Source: Elmis aenea (lineage: Eukaryota; Arthropoda; Insecta; Coleoptera; Elmidae). From it: a stretch of DNA of 64,000 nucleotides. Shown piece by piece: positions 35,659-47,175 of this stretch. The translations under genes and the position numbers were made by a program. Within the stretch, counting starts at the first letter, position 1. The number at the start of each line of letters is the position of its first letter. The stretch spans positions 43,981,924 to 44,045,923 of the forward strand of contig OX393581.1 in assembly GCA_947652605.1 (NCBI GenBank), given 5' to 3'. A model generated the notes under the pieces. The model saw nothing but the letters and a program-made list of their open reading frames with translations, was not told where the DNA came from and did no database searches.

Positions 35659-37168
35659 TACAGGGTGGTGCTTTTTTCGATGCTCACCATTGCTATCTTG
35701 GAAACGGTAAGAGATACAAGGTCGGTTAAATTAGAGAAAAGTTGCACATTTTTATGGCGATTAAGAATCTGAAAAGAAATCCTGGATATTTTGATTCGTT
35801 TTTGATTTATTACAAAAAAACTGAAAAATGTGATTTTAGAAAAATATTATTATCTTCCCTACCATTGACGCTATTTCATTTAAACTTGGTAACTTTATGT
35901 TTTTGACCGTCCTGGGTTTGATGACGTCAACAGAAATTTTCTAAGCCTTTTAGATTTCAAGTTGCGATAGTCAACTTTTTTATTTCTTATGGCCGCCATA
36001 TTGGATTTTTACACCATCAGACAGACAAAAAAATTAGCTTTTCAGATTGGTAACCAACATACCTTTTTTCTTTCAAAAAACTTGTTGAAATTTTAAAATT
36101 TGTGTAAATAATTCATAAAATCGAGAATGCTCTGAAAAACAATTGAAATTATAACATAAATCAAAGTGACACAACATTTTATAGGTCTAATAAAATAACG
36201 TAAGGACAATAAATTTAAAACACCAGATAAATAATTATTTAAATTGTTTAAAGTGCGCGCCGTTATATGTATTGGTTAGTCCTCAGATTCATTTCGTCCA
36301 CTGCCTTTAGGATAGTTTGTCTCGAAATAGAGTCGAAAGCATTTTTGATTTTATGGCGAAGAAGTTCAATATTTTCCGTTGGGGTTGCATAAACAACATC
36401 AATGTAAAAGTAATCCATAGGCATTAAACATGGCGATCGCGGAGGCCAATGAACAGGACCAAACGTACCAAGTCATGCATTTTGAAACCGTACAATCTAA
36501 ATTAATATCCTTTTACAATGCGGGCGTTGTGAGTACCAGCTCCTTCATGCTGAAACTACTGATGATTTTGAATTGTTAATAATGGCAATTCGCCTAACTT
36601 CTAAATATGTTTCCAACAATCTTAATTTCGTTATCATTAGACCTATAAAATGTTGTGTCACTTTGATTTATATTATAATTTCAATTGTTTTTCAGAGCAT
36701 TCTCGATTTTATGAATTATTTACACAAATTTTCAAATTTCAACAAGTTTTTTGAAAGAAAAAAGGTATGTTGGTTACCAATCTGAAAAGCTAATTTTTTT
36801 GTCTGTCTGATGGTGTAAAAATCCAATATGGCGGCCATAAGAAATAAAAAAGTTGACTATCGCAACTTGAAATCTAGAAGGCTTAGAAAATTTATGTTGA
36901 CGTCATCAAACCCAGGACGGTCAAAAACATAAAGTTACCAAGTTTAAATGAAATAGCGTCAATGGTAGGGAAGATAATAATATTTTTCTAAAATCACATT
37001 TTTCAGTTTTTTTGTAATAAATCAAAAACGAATCAAAATATCCAGGATTTCTTTTCAGATTCTCAATTGCCATAAAAATGTGCAATTTTTCTCTAATTTA
37101 ACCGACCTTGTATCTCTTACCGTTTCCAAGATAGCAATGGTGAGCATCGAAAAAAGCACCACCCTGTA
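35659..37168. mobile_element. Foldback element FB-F with a transposase fragment in its loop
   Basis: It starts TACAGGGTGGTGCTTTTTTC and ends AAAAAGCACCACCCTGTA. The arms of about 520 bp (35659-36185 and 36640-37168) are nearly identical mirror copies (ATGACGTCAACAGAAATTTT, TTATGGCCGCCATATTGG). The unpaired centre, about 36190-36630, carries a minus-strand transposase remnant (separate entry). This is the only palindromic family here with recognisable coding sequence in the loop. Confidence 0.88.
36225..36500 (-). pseudogene. Tc1/mariner-type transposase C-terminal fragment
   Basis: The minus strand gives HWPPRSPCLMPMDYFYIDVV followed by YATPTENIELLRHKIKNAF and ISRQTILKAVDEMNL. This is the block after the last catalytic acidic residue in DDE transposases of the Tc1/mariner group (W-P-P-R-S-P-D-L-x-P-x-D-F-F). 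Cys replaces the usual Asp of SPDL. The N-terminal DNA-binding domain and earlier catalytic positions are absent, so the fragment cannot be functional. Confidence 0.75.
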
Positions 37169-37963
37169 TACAGTGTGTCATAATTATACACCGCCAAAAA
37201 GTAGGTGCATATTCTTGAGTGAAAATGATGACCATATGTCAAATATTTTGTTATCCGAAAATGCTTCCTTTCAAAGTTAGAGACCTCCAAGTTGCAAGAA
37301 AAAAAAAACAAAAAATCGATTACGTCCTAGCTGTTTAAGCTAGAGCTATCTAACTTGGCCGAAATGTTTAGGTGTTTCCCATTGACTTTGTGGGATAATT
37401 AGGAGGAAAACACGTAATTGGAAGTATAATTTATAGTCAGGTCATCCGCTTACCATCTTCAGAATTTTTTTCAAGCATGACATTAGCCAACTAAGTTTAG
37501 TAAAAAAATATTTGAGGTGTATAAGTTTGTCGATGCATCTATAGCGCTAATTTTCTCGAAAACGGCTACGTTTACAGCAAAAAACAAAGAAGGACGATTT
37601 TTTTTCTCTTTAAGTCGTACTTTCTTATGGACGAATGACATTTTCAATTTTATTACAGAGAAAAAAATTCTGAAGATGGTAAACGGATGACCTGACTATA
37701 AATCATACTTCCAATTACGTGTTTTCTTTCTAATTATCCCACAAAGTCAATAGGAAACACATAAAAATTTCGGCCAAGTTTGATAGCTCTAGCTCAAACG
37801 GCTAGGACGTAATCGCTTTTTTTATTTTTTTTCTTGCAACTTTGGAGGTCTCTAACTTTGAAAGGAAGCATTTTCGGATAACAAAATATTTGACAAATGG
37901 TCATCATTTTCACTCAGGAATATGCACCTACTTTTTGGCGGTGTATAATTGGGACACCCTGTA
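37169..37963. mobile_element. Foldback element abutting FB-F
   Basis: It starts TACAGTGTGTCATAATTATA and ends TATAATTGGGACACCCTGTA. The arms are close mirror copies (CCGCCAAAAAGTAGGTGCAT and its mirror; GTAAACGGATGACCTGACTA near 37679 and its mirror near 37440). It begins at the very next base after FB-F, in the sequence CCCTGTA-TACAG, so the two share a TATA junction. No coding capacity. Confidence 0.82.
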
Positions 37964-38352
37964 TTTGGAATGACAAAAAAATAATGAATTTAAATAGGTC
38001 GTAGCCAACCATGGGTTCTATTTAAAAAAATACAACTTTGTGTCACAACTCGAATTAAGATTTTTTTTTGAAAAATTGTCTACGCCACTGTATTCTTATC
38101 AAAAAAGTGCCTGTAGAACGTCAAAATTATTTTTGTTTATTTTCATAAACATGTGAGATATGGTCATAAAACGAAAAGTCGAAAAATCGAGTTATCGGCG
38201 ATAACTCGTAAACAAAAGACGATAACCAATTTTACTTTTCAGCATTAACTTTTTCCCAAAAAAAAAAGATCGAGGATGCGCGGTCCGTTTTTTGATACCT
38301 CTAATAGTTACAGAGATTCCCTATTAAAACATCGAAATTTGCTCACCATGTA
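37964..38352. mobile_element. Foldback family FB-A-like right arm
   Basis: The blocks TAGGTCGTAGCCAACCATGG and TTTGTGTCACAACTCG resemble the FB-A arm (compare 16765-16825), and the segment ends GCTCACCATGTA, a degenerate terminus. No left arm. Assignment is tentative because similarity is partial. Confidence 0.4.
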
Positions 38353-39792
38353 CATCGATAATTTTTGTTCGGCCCAAAAAAAAACATTCAAATAACTTAT
38401 CTAACCGCAAAATTTGTATGACCCTAGCACTGTAATTATACGAAATATTTTCATAATTCGATTTCATGTGAAACGACCCTGTTCAAATCGTTCATCGTGT
38501 TATTCCAAACAAATTAACGATACACCAGTAATAGGACGTGTTTTGTAACGAAATTCAAATGGCTAAACGTATTTACCACATCCCACAGGTAGTCAATTAC
38601 ACATCCGGTATCAAATCCTCACGAATCAGTTAAATCCACACTTGTTGCTGTGCATTTCATCGCTTCAATTCTCTATCTGTATTTGATATGTAAATGGCGA
38701 ACAGATGGAATAGATACCGCTAAATGACGGTAACATTACTTTTGTACAACGGTGGCTGTTTGAGTGCTCTATTTTTATCAGAAAATATGTTTTCGAATTG
38801 TTTGATTTGCCATGTTTACCTGCACTAGAGAATTTATTACATATCGTGCACTCATTCCGTTAAAATAAAACAGATGACTGTTGTTAGATACATCATTTAC
38901 GCTTCATTTGTTAAGTATATTAAATTGATACAATTAAACAGGAAGAGTGTTTTATCGCCACACAATATGTTTTTATAATTGGATTTTGCAACTGTTTCAT
39001 GCGTGTGATACTGAAAATGCAGGATAACTTAATTGTGAAATAATACTTTTAATTTGGTATGGTTAATTGCGTTAACAACGGTTTTAAAATACCATATTTA
39101 TAGTTTGTAGTTTTTTGAGTTTAACGATAAATAGAGTAAGGAGAGAGTCTCGGAACGGTTGATTAATTAGATATTTTCAAACTTTTTTTAAAAATTTGTT
39201 TTGAGTAAATTGTCAAATATAAGAAACTCTTTGATGATAGGTATTTTTAATTTTTTTGCATTTTCAGTTTAGCAGGCAATTGCTCAAACTTGATTAATTC
39301 AAATGGAATACCCTGCATATTTTTTAATTTTTTGGAAGCAGAATAAAAAACCACTTTCAAAAGCATCATAAAGAGTTTGAATTCAAAATAAAATAATTGA
39401 AAAAATAAGTAACACACAATCTTAACAATGAAACACCAATTGTTCAAATATTCGTTTAGTAAGATTATAAATACTTCCTATGTATTAATATGTAAATCAG
39501 CATAGTTCGCCTTTAAATAAAAACAAATTTGGCGCGATTGTTTTGTTCTTTTGCTAATAAATGTGAGATATAAAATGTTTATGATAAATTTTCAAGTCTG
39601 TTTATTAGCAATCCTTGGGCTCCCACTAAATTGTAAACGGCGATATGTTCCGTTTTGATCATTATGGACGGCATAATTTAGACTATCGAATCGCCGTATT
39701 AAATTTACTAAATTGCTAAACACAATTAACATAAAACCAAATAAAATTTGTGTATTTTATGTAGTATAACACCCGTCAATACATTTGTCAAA
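38353..39792. other. Unique intron DNA
   Basis: No gene found. About 38510-38780 is less AT-rich and carries no repeat partner (ATCCGGTATCAAATCCTCAC; GGCGAACAGATGGAATAGAT). A degenerate terminus, GAATACCCTGCATA, lies near 39306. Confidence 0.45.
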
Positions 39793-39800
39793 CAATAGAT

Positions 39801-40184
39801 CAGCGTTTCTCAAACTGGGTCGCGACCCAAAATTGGCTTGTGTTAAATTTTCATTGGGTCGCAAAACGAAACTGTTTTGATAATAATACAAAGAAAAATA
39901 AAAAATAAATAGAAAAAAAATATTTTACATTAATTTCTAATACTAATTATTAGATTTTCAATTATATTAATATCTGGTTTGTTAGACTTTTAAACGCCAT
40001 TTTTTCTTTTTAATCTATTTTTTAAAATGCTTTAAAATGACATTTCTATAGGTATTTTTTCAAAAATTTTCTTGCGGGGATGGAGACAAAAATTAGCCTG
40101 GACCCTTTCGACTAGTCCTATGGGTCGTACTCTCAATTCTAGAAAATTATTTGAGTCGCGTGTTTAAAAGTTTGAGAAACATTG
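39801..40184. mobile_element. Short hAT element (CAGCGTTTCTCAAACTGGGT ends)
   Basis: The left end CAGCGTTTCTCAAACTGGGTCGCGACC is mirrored by AAAAGTTTGAGAAACATTG at the right. Flanks CAATAGAT (39793-39800) and CAATGGAT (40185-40192) agree at 7 of 8 positions, an aged 8-bp duplication. Such termini are common in non-autonomous hAT elements of many animals. No coding capacity. Confidence 0.8.
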
Positions 40185-40209
40185 CAATGGATCTTCACTG
40201 TCAAATGTC

Positions 40210-40904
40210 ATATTTTTAAACTGTTGAAAATTACGTGATTATTACGCGCCCTTTTGTTGTCCAATCAAGTGTACCTATAGGTATAATTTATTGATGATCG
40301 AATCAACAAATTGGAAAGAGAGTATATCTGTACCATTACTTGTGTTGCACGAAATTGCAAGCATTAGCAATAAAGTTGTTAATACCTAATGTATGTATGT
40401 ATATGGAGAAAAGTAAAGCTCACTTATTTCCAGTGAAATATTTTACTGCCTTGTGGAAGTCTTCCCAGCATAGACGGTAAATTCGCTTTTGTGTTTAATG
40501 TATAGAAATTAAATAGTGATGAAACCGGTTTTAGGAATTGTTTATTTCGTTTTTGGGTACTTGTCTGTTTCGTCAGAGCCAGTAATGTATATTGTCACTT
40601 TTTGTCAACCATTTGCTGTCGTTGTATATTGCCTTCATTTTTATTACTTATTTAAAAAAAGCTTTAACCTGACCCTCTTTCACTGATCAAATGAATGACT
40701 GTCAGGTTTGAGGTCTTTTAAAGTTTTTTTTATTTCAAGAAAACAAACTGTGTTTGTGAACCAGTGACAATAGACACTACTGGCTCTCACCAAACAGACA
40801 AGTACCCGTTTTTGAACCAAAAATAATAGTTTTGTTTTCGTTTTCGTTCTTATAAAAATGTTGGTTAATTTCGTTTAACATTTTCGTTCCGTTCCTAGTC
40901 CCTG
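40210..40904. mobile_element. Incomplete second copy of the 19657-20792 hAT, inverted
   Basis: It ends TCCGTTCCTAGTCCCTG at 40904, and its block GGAAGTCTTCCCAGCATAGA ... AATTCGCTTTTGTGTTTAA (about 40456-40500) is the reverse complement of 19795-19840. The other terminus is missing, and the left limit is approximate. A second hAT-type element (40556-40806) is inserted within it. Confidence 0.7.
40556..40806. mobile_element. Nested MITE with 8-bp target duplication
   Basis: It starts GGTACTTGTCTGTTTCGTCA and ends CACCAAACAGACAAGTACC, with inverted repeats extending inward through AGAGCCAGTA/TACTGGCTCT. A perfect 8-bp duplication CGTTTTTG flanks it (40548-40555, 40807-40814), which places it with hAT-like elements. 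Its middle contains CTTTAACCTGACCCTCTTTC, which recurs at about 62696-62715. Confidence 0.82.
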
Positions 40905-41038
40905 CTTGCAACTACTGTCAGTTTGTTGCCCCAAATTTTATTGTTGTTTATCATTTAAAACATTGATAATGGCGATAAAAGTTACTTTTTATTCGCTCTG
41001 AAAATATATTCATTGAATTGTTTATTTCTGATCATATA

Positions 41039-41508
41039 CAAAGCTAGAAACCGAAAAAAAACGTGGTTAACTGTTAACCGATGTCGAGAACTTTATTTTT
41101 ACAACGGGTTTTGTTGAAAAACCGTTTTTTTTTCGTGAAAAAACGGTTTTGGGTAAAAAAAAAACCGATAGGTAAAACTCATAAACCGGTTTTTAAAACC
41201 GGTTAAAAAAACTTGTTTTGAAATTATTTAGATTAGGAATGCAAAGTATGAAAAGTATTATCTATTTATAATTTTATAATATAGCGTTCAGTAAGACTTT
41301 TGGTAAACTAACCGCATTTAATACAGATTCTGTATTTTTTTAAAGTAATTTTTATTCAAAAAAAAATGTTTAAAAAGCCGGTTTTTAATTATTTTGGTTA
41401 AAGGTTACCGTTTTTTTGCCATTAAAAATAACGGTTTCGGTTTTACGGACAAAAAATAAGGGTTAACCGGTAATTTTAACCGATTTAAAAAACCGGTTTC
41501 ATGCCCTG
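41039..41508. mobile_element. Non-autonomous hAT element rich in AACCGG
   Basis: It begins CAAAGCTAGAAACCG and ends AACCGGTTTCATGCCCTG, with a perfect 8-bp duplication ATCATATA (41031-41038, 41509-41516). It is filled with AACCGGTTTT-type repeats in both orientations. No coding capacity. Confidence 0.82.
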
Positions 41509-41516
41509 ATCATATA

Positions 41517-42545
41517 CTTAACCCAAATTTCAATAAAGAAATTTAAAATAACTGAATAAATTGACCTTACCCGTAAATTTTCCTGACCCTGTGTGTATTT
41601 TTTAACAGTTTAATCATCTTTAATTTCTCCTGATCTGTACCTACGATATATCTGTGATTATGTGATCGTCATTAAACAAAAATAATTCTATCTGGATCGC
41701 ACATACAGGTAAACTTACGCATCGTGTGACGTTAGCATTCATTTTTTTCTAATGCCTAATACAACGTGAAGCGGCCCCGAGTAAATAACAAAATTTTATT
41801 TGACACGTAATTGCAAGATACGATATGAAAGAAAATAAAACCGTATCACATTTGTTTGCTTTACGAGATGTGTATCATAAGTTAGAGGTTCCATTTGCAT
41901 ATGTAACTATGTTGGTTTCATATTGCCCCACCATTTACTTTTATCTCAATCTTCCGACGGCTTTATATCGCCTTAATTTCAGCTACGCCATTCGCTGGAT
42001 TGTTACTACAAATAAATATGTATCATAACACTGTATTACGTATTAGAGCGTGGTTTATCACGCGATTCATTTAATTTAATAATTGCAAATTGGGTAATAA
42101 TTTTTTTTAATGAAAGGCGCGGAACGTTACTTTTAGTTTATGTGGAAATAGAAATATGCGATCGTGACAAGGAATGTAAATCAGAGTATTTAAAAATATA
42201 TACACTTGTGTGTATTAACTCATACGGTCGAAAAAATTTAGAATGATTTAATCGATTATTTTCAATGTCCTGGCATGTTACTTATTTCAAACTACCTAAC
42301 AACTACTTGAATTTACAAAAATCTTTTATGGAAAAATTCAACAACTGTTATAAGCAATTACAGTTGCCTGTGATAAGATGTTATAATTAATAGCAAAATA
42401 TATTCTCTTTTATAAAATAACTAAATGTTCTTGTTGTATAGGTTGTTCTGTTTTACATTAAAAATAGAGCATATAACACCAAATGCAGTCCCAATACATA
42501 GACATATTCGAATCAGGTTTGATGGCTTTTTAAATCCTTTATGCT
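41517..42545. other. Unique intron DNA
   Basis: No gene or repeat recognised. About 41690-42030 is less AT-rich than the flanks (ACGTGAAGCGGCCCCGAGTA near 41763). The 67-codon frame at 41825-42028 has no motif I recognise. Confidence 0.45.
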
Positions 42546-43001
42546 TAGGCCTACCATATATTCGTAAAGTCAAACCGGGACCCGACGACTTTTTTTGAAT
42601 CTCAAGAAATTGGCACAAAATGGGGGGATAAAATGCGCCGCAGGCGATTTTTTTTAAATTCTAAAAGATCAAACGTGTTTTAATGCCAAATTAGATAATG
42701 TATAGTACATACTTTACCATCCAAAATTGCAGTTTTATGGCAAACTCTTCTGATTTTTTTAGCAGATTGCCCCACACGTCTCACAAACTTATTTTTAATT
42801 TAATGAAGGTCTCACTAACAATATCCATTTCGGTAAAGGAAATATAAACATAATATTACCATATTACCATCAGATTTCACAAGAAAATTAGTACGGAATG
42901 TTTTTTTTTTAACCGGGACAAACGCTAAACCGACCGGGACACCGGGACATATCTTGAAAACCGGGACTGTCCCTGTCAAACCGGGACGTTTGGTAGGCCT
43001 A
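42546..43001. mobile_element. Probable hAT-type element with ACCGGGAC repeats
   Basis: Ends TAGGCCTACCA and TGGTAGGCCTA are inverted repeats, followed inward by GTCAAACCGGGACCCG on the left and multiple ACCGGGACA/GTCCCGGT-type repeats on the right. Flanking bases do not give a clean 8-bp duplication, so the superfamily is inferred only from the resemblance to the other short-motif-rich elements here. The 91-codon minus-strand frame (42815-43090) crosses its border and is not a gene. Confidence 0.55.
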
Positions 43002-43519
43002 CATGCTAGGAGTATACAATAGCAGCTAATACAATTTTTGCGTCTCATAAGGATTAAAAATTGAATGAATAATTTCAATTTAAACAACAAATTATTGTTT
43101 CTCTTTACATTTTACAATTTTGAATACAATAATTACGCCATAAAGATTATAAAATATAATTTTAAACTTGGAAGTGGGTTAAATTAACATAGTAATGTAT
43201 TTTTGTCTGTTTACAAATTTAGTTTGCATAGTTTACGATAAGGTTCCACACATCAAGAATGTTTCTTGTGCGTAGCTATTAAATTACAATTTAACAGTAG
43301 CTAATAATAGTACGAGATCCGTTCATATTTAATCAAGAATTTGTTTTAAAAAAATTTCAGTGTGTCAAAAAAAGTCAAATGGGTATAATATAACGGTATC
43401 TTGACTCTTGTCACTTAAAAAAATTCAATTGTTTTTCTTTGCTGGATATTTACTGAGATATTTCTCGTTTTATTGATGTAGGTGTTGAAAGGTTTATCTT
43501 TAAAAATAACTAAGTTATT
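43002..43519. other. AT-rich intron DNA
   Basis: Nothing recognised. Confidence 0.5.
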
Positions 43520-44511
43520 ACAATATTGTTGTATTCATTAAATGTTATCAAAAAGGCCATTAAAAAAAAACATTACACAAATAAACTAGCTGTACTTAAC
43601 TAAACACATAAAAAACTTAAATAATTTAATATTGTTTACTTTTAATAATAATTTACGATTTTTCAATTACTGAATATAAATTATATTATGCGTTCAAGTG
43701 TAGCCCACTCCACATCGGGCAATACAAATTTAAGATCTGCATTTTGTAGTTGTAGATAATAATGAATTCCTAATCATATTTGTTTTTGTTTGATGCAATG
43801 TTCTTAAAACAGCCAATCTTGAATACAATTAATGAATTAAGATTAGATATTTTATAGGCAGTTAATCAAATAAAATGAAATATGCTAAGGAAAGCATTAT
43901 TATCTACAATTTCAACCTTGTATTGTCAATAGACTACACTTTATAATTTAGATTTAATAGTAATAATAACTGAAAAATCTTAAATTGTTATAAAATGTAA
44001 AAACATCTTGACGTTTTAAGTTTTTTTGTGTTTAATTAAGTACAGTTAGTTTATTTTTGTTTTTCAATGGCAACTTTGATTAAACAGAATAAATACCATA
44101 ATATTGTAATAACTTATTTAAAAAGATAAACTTAACCCATACATCAATGGAACGAATATCCTTTTAATTTTGTCACAGCCAACTACAACCCGTATTTAAA
44201 ATAAGAAAGTTGATGTTCAAATAACAAAACAAATGAAGATAGATATAATTTACTAACAAATTTTAAATCTACGCAAAAAGTGTTCTAGTAACGTTGAAAA
44301 ATAGTATGATTTGAAATAAGCAAGTTATAAGCAACAATAACGCCATTTTTTGTTTTTAATGAATAGCACCAAAACTCTAAATTTTTTTGGAGATTTTTTT
44401 TCCCATAAAATAGTTGCTATTCATAAATCATTTTGACCCATTTAACCATCGCTGTATCTCTTACCATTTACGAGATCCCCATACTGTTCACGATAACTGG
44501 GACACCCTGTA
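43520..44511. mobile_element. Foldback element FB-G, left end truncated
   Basis: The right terminus ACGATAACTGGGACACCCTGTA and the subterminal ACGAGATCCCCATACTGTTC match FB-G. The central stem (AAGATCTGCATTTTGTAG near 43733 and ATTATTATCTACAA near 43898) matches the 26149-27085 copy. The left arm begins part-way, without a TACAGGG terminus. A further fragment of this stem lies at 58530-58655. Confidence 0.72.
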
Positions 44512-45952
44512 TATCAGAAACCTCAAGAACCTCTATTCTCTTTATTTTCGCACAAGGCTCAATTTCCACACAAATTTTTCCCCTTAAGTACATAGTTGGC
44601 CCATTGAAAAATTCGACTTTTGGAAATACAATTAATTCAATATTGTGCAAACATATTTCGGTAGAATATACGCCTTTTTTGTAAACAAACTAATGAATTA
44701 TCATGGATATGTAGTCAAGAATCATAGCCAACCTATAGGTACACTAGCTGGTTTTTAACTTTGCCATTAAAATTGGTATTTATTAAAAGTATTCGTGATT
44801 AAATTTGAACGCTCTTCGTAATATCAATGTAATATTTATCGTCCGTTCGAAAGTTTGAAAACAGATGGTTTTCAAATTTAATTCATCAAGCAAACGAAGT
44901 AAATCTAATTACGACGGAAGTACAAGATATCAGTTACTGGTAATGTCGTCATTAACTAAATTATTCACATTTAATTGGATCTTCTCATCAAAAAGTTGGC
45001 GACTTCTGTTACAAATTATAAAATATTCAAAAATGTCTTGCGGCAGCGCTCCTCATTCCGTTTTAGTGTTATGGTGAGCATATTGCATCTTTCCGTTCGT
45101 AAACGATCCTGGTTCTTAAAAACCTAGCGGTAAGGAAACGGGATCTCAGAAAAATTGGGGTCCAGATTAGCTATTGTTCTCAGGTTTGGGGTGATAAGAG
45201 ATGGGGTGAATAAAAAATCGGCTCATTGTTAATATCAGAAGCCACAATTATAACAACTCGCGGAATTGCTGTATCTCTAAAGTGCAATATAAATCTGAAC
45301 TTTGGGGTAGTAAGAATTTTGTAAAATAATTACGGCCTCCAGTTTTTAAAATGTTTATTGCTAATTGCACCTTGTTTTTATTTTTATGGTGTTCCGGGAC
45401 TTTCAGCCTTCAAGGATTTATCACGTAAGATTCCTTAAGTTAAACGCGGCAGAGGAAAATGACACTGAAGAAAAAATGTAAGATTGTATAACATTTTAAG
45501 TGCCAACGGTGATATAACTTACAATTTTTATGTCCCTGTGTAATATTTGCGGCTAAATAACACCAAAAATATGTAACAAACCATCCTGTCTTTGCACTAC
45601 AAGGGTGAGGAAACAGGAATAAACGAAAGTTAATGCTTTAGTTATCAATTTTGTAGCTGCAGATCTTAAAGAGATCATAATATCCAAAAATTAACTTTCA
45701 TTTCCCAAATGTAAGGTTTAATGTAATTTGTAAATTCAAATTACTTAAAACGGGAATTGGCTTTGACGCGTGCAAAAATGTATGTGTTTTAAAAACAACT
45801 TCCAACTATCAATATTTAAAAAAAAAGTCGAACTATATTTTTTTTAAATAAATTTCTTTTGAATAAAAAACTATACTTCACTATCTTTAAATAAATGGCC
45901 ATTGTTGCGTTTTTTTTGCAGGTTATTCTGCAATTTTCTCATTTAAAAGATT
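44512..45952. other. Unique intron DNA
   Basis: No gene or element recognised. The short frames at 44433-44684 and 44865-45077 lack motifs; the first overlaps the FB-G terminus. Confidence 0.45.
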
Positions 45953-47175
45953 TTGTTCTTAACACATCCTGAGAAGCAAAAACATATTTTGCAATATGTC
46001 TTTTTAAAACTTACAAATAATGATATGTCGCTCTTTAGAAAGGTATTGGTTGCAACATTACTTAACCGATTTATGCCTACTTGTCTTTATATCCAATACG
46101 TTGCCGGAAGAGACTTGTCAGGTAGATTTTTAAAATTAAACAAAAAGGAGTCCCGCAAGGATCAGTCTTATACATACTGTACACGAATGATCTTCTAGAT
46201 TTTGCCAAAACTTCCCTTATACAATTTGCCGATGACACATCTGCTATTATCAGTGACTTGGATTCCAAAAATTCTGAACAAAAACTCGTTGACTGCTTAG
46301 GCCAACTCCAACATTGGTTCACATTAAACAATTTAACCTTAAAGGTCAATAAAACTCAAGTAACACAATTTTCACAAAGTAAAATAACCCCCGACTTAAA
46401 ACTTCAAAATAATTCCACAACATTTATATTGTTAATAAAATACCATTTCGTGGTTTATGTATTGACTCTAGACTGGACTCGTCACACCACAACGAACGCC
46501 TGTCACAAAGTCTGTCACGGTATCCTTTCGCACTAAAAAACCTAAAAAAATTGGTCATTTCAAACGCGGCCAAAACTGCATACCATGCATATGTTGAATC
46601 TAGGTTACGCTATGCTGTAATTTTTTGGGGAAACGCTAGTGACTCTAAACGCCTCTTTATAATACAAAAGCGATGTAGGTATAAGAAATATTTTTGGTCT
46701 AAACTACCGAGCACTGTAAAGACACTTTTCGTGACAAAGAAATATTAACTTTTTACGGTCTATTCATTCTCGAAGCCATCATTTTCGTAAGAAATAATTT
46801 TGATCTGTTCAAAGAGAATATAAGAAACCATGCAGCCAATACACGACATAAAAAAATCTAAAGTCCGATTGCTTCAAATATACCTATCTTCAAAAAATGT
46901 TGCCTCCACAATTATTGCTTATGTATCAAATTTAACACATCACCTGGGTATAAAAATGTTCCAACCCCCCCGACTTAAAGAAAAGATTAAGAAACGATTC
47001 AATTTCTAAAGCTTACTATGGAGTTAGTGAACACCCTAATGACACTTACTTTAAAAACTCTTTTAAGCAAACATAATTTTGTGTGTATATATGCGTATAT
47101 AGGTGTATTATCATTACTGTGACATGTTCTACGCCTTTTTGGATATTCGGAACAAATAAAGACTACTACTATTGT
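45953..47175 (+). pseudogene. Non-LTR retrotransposon fragment (Jockey/CR1-like reverse transcriptase)
   Basis: The plus strand shows KGVPQGSVLYILYTNDLLDF and, directly after, LIQFADDTSAII (about 46140-46250), the palm boxes with FADD active site. Then, in a shifted frame, LVDCLGQLQHWFTLNNLTLK (46258-) and TAYHAYVESRLRYAVIFWGN with ASDSKRLFIIQKRC (about 46560-46680). At least three frameshifts or stops break it. The 3' end is AATAAAGACTACTACTATTG near 47152-47171. The endonuclease domain is missing. No target duplication identified. Confidence 0.75.
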
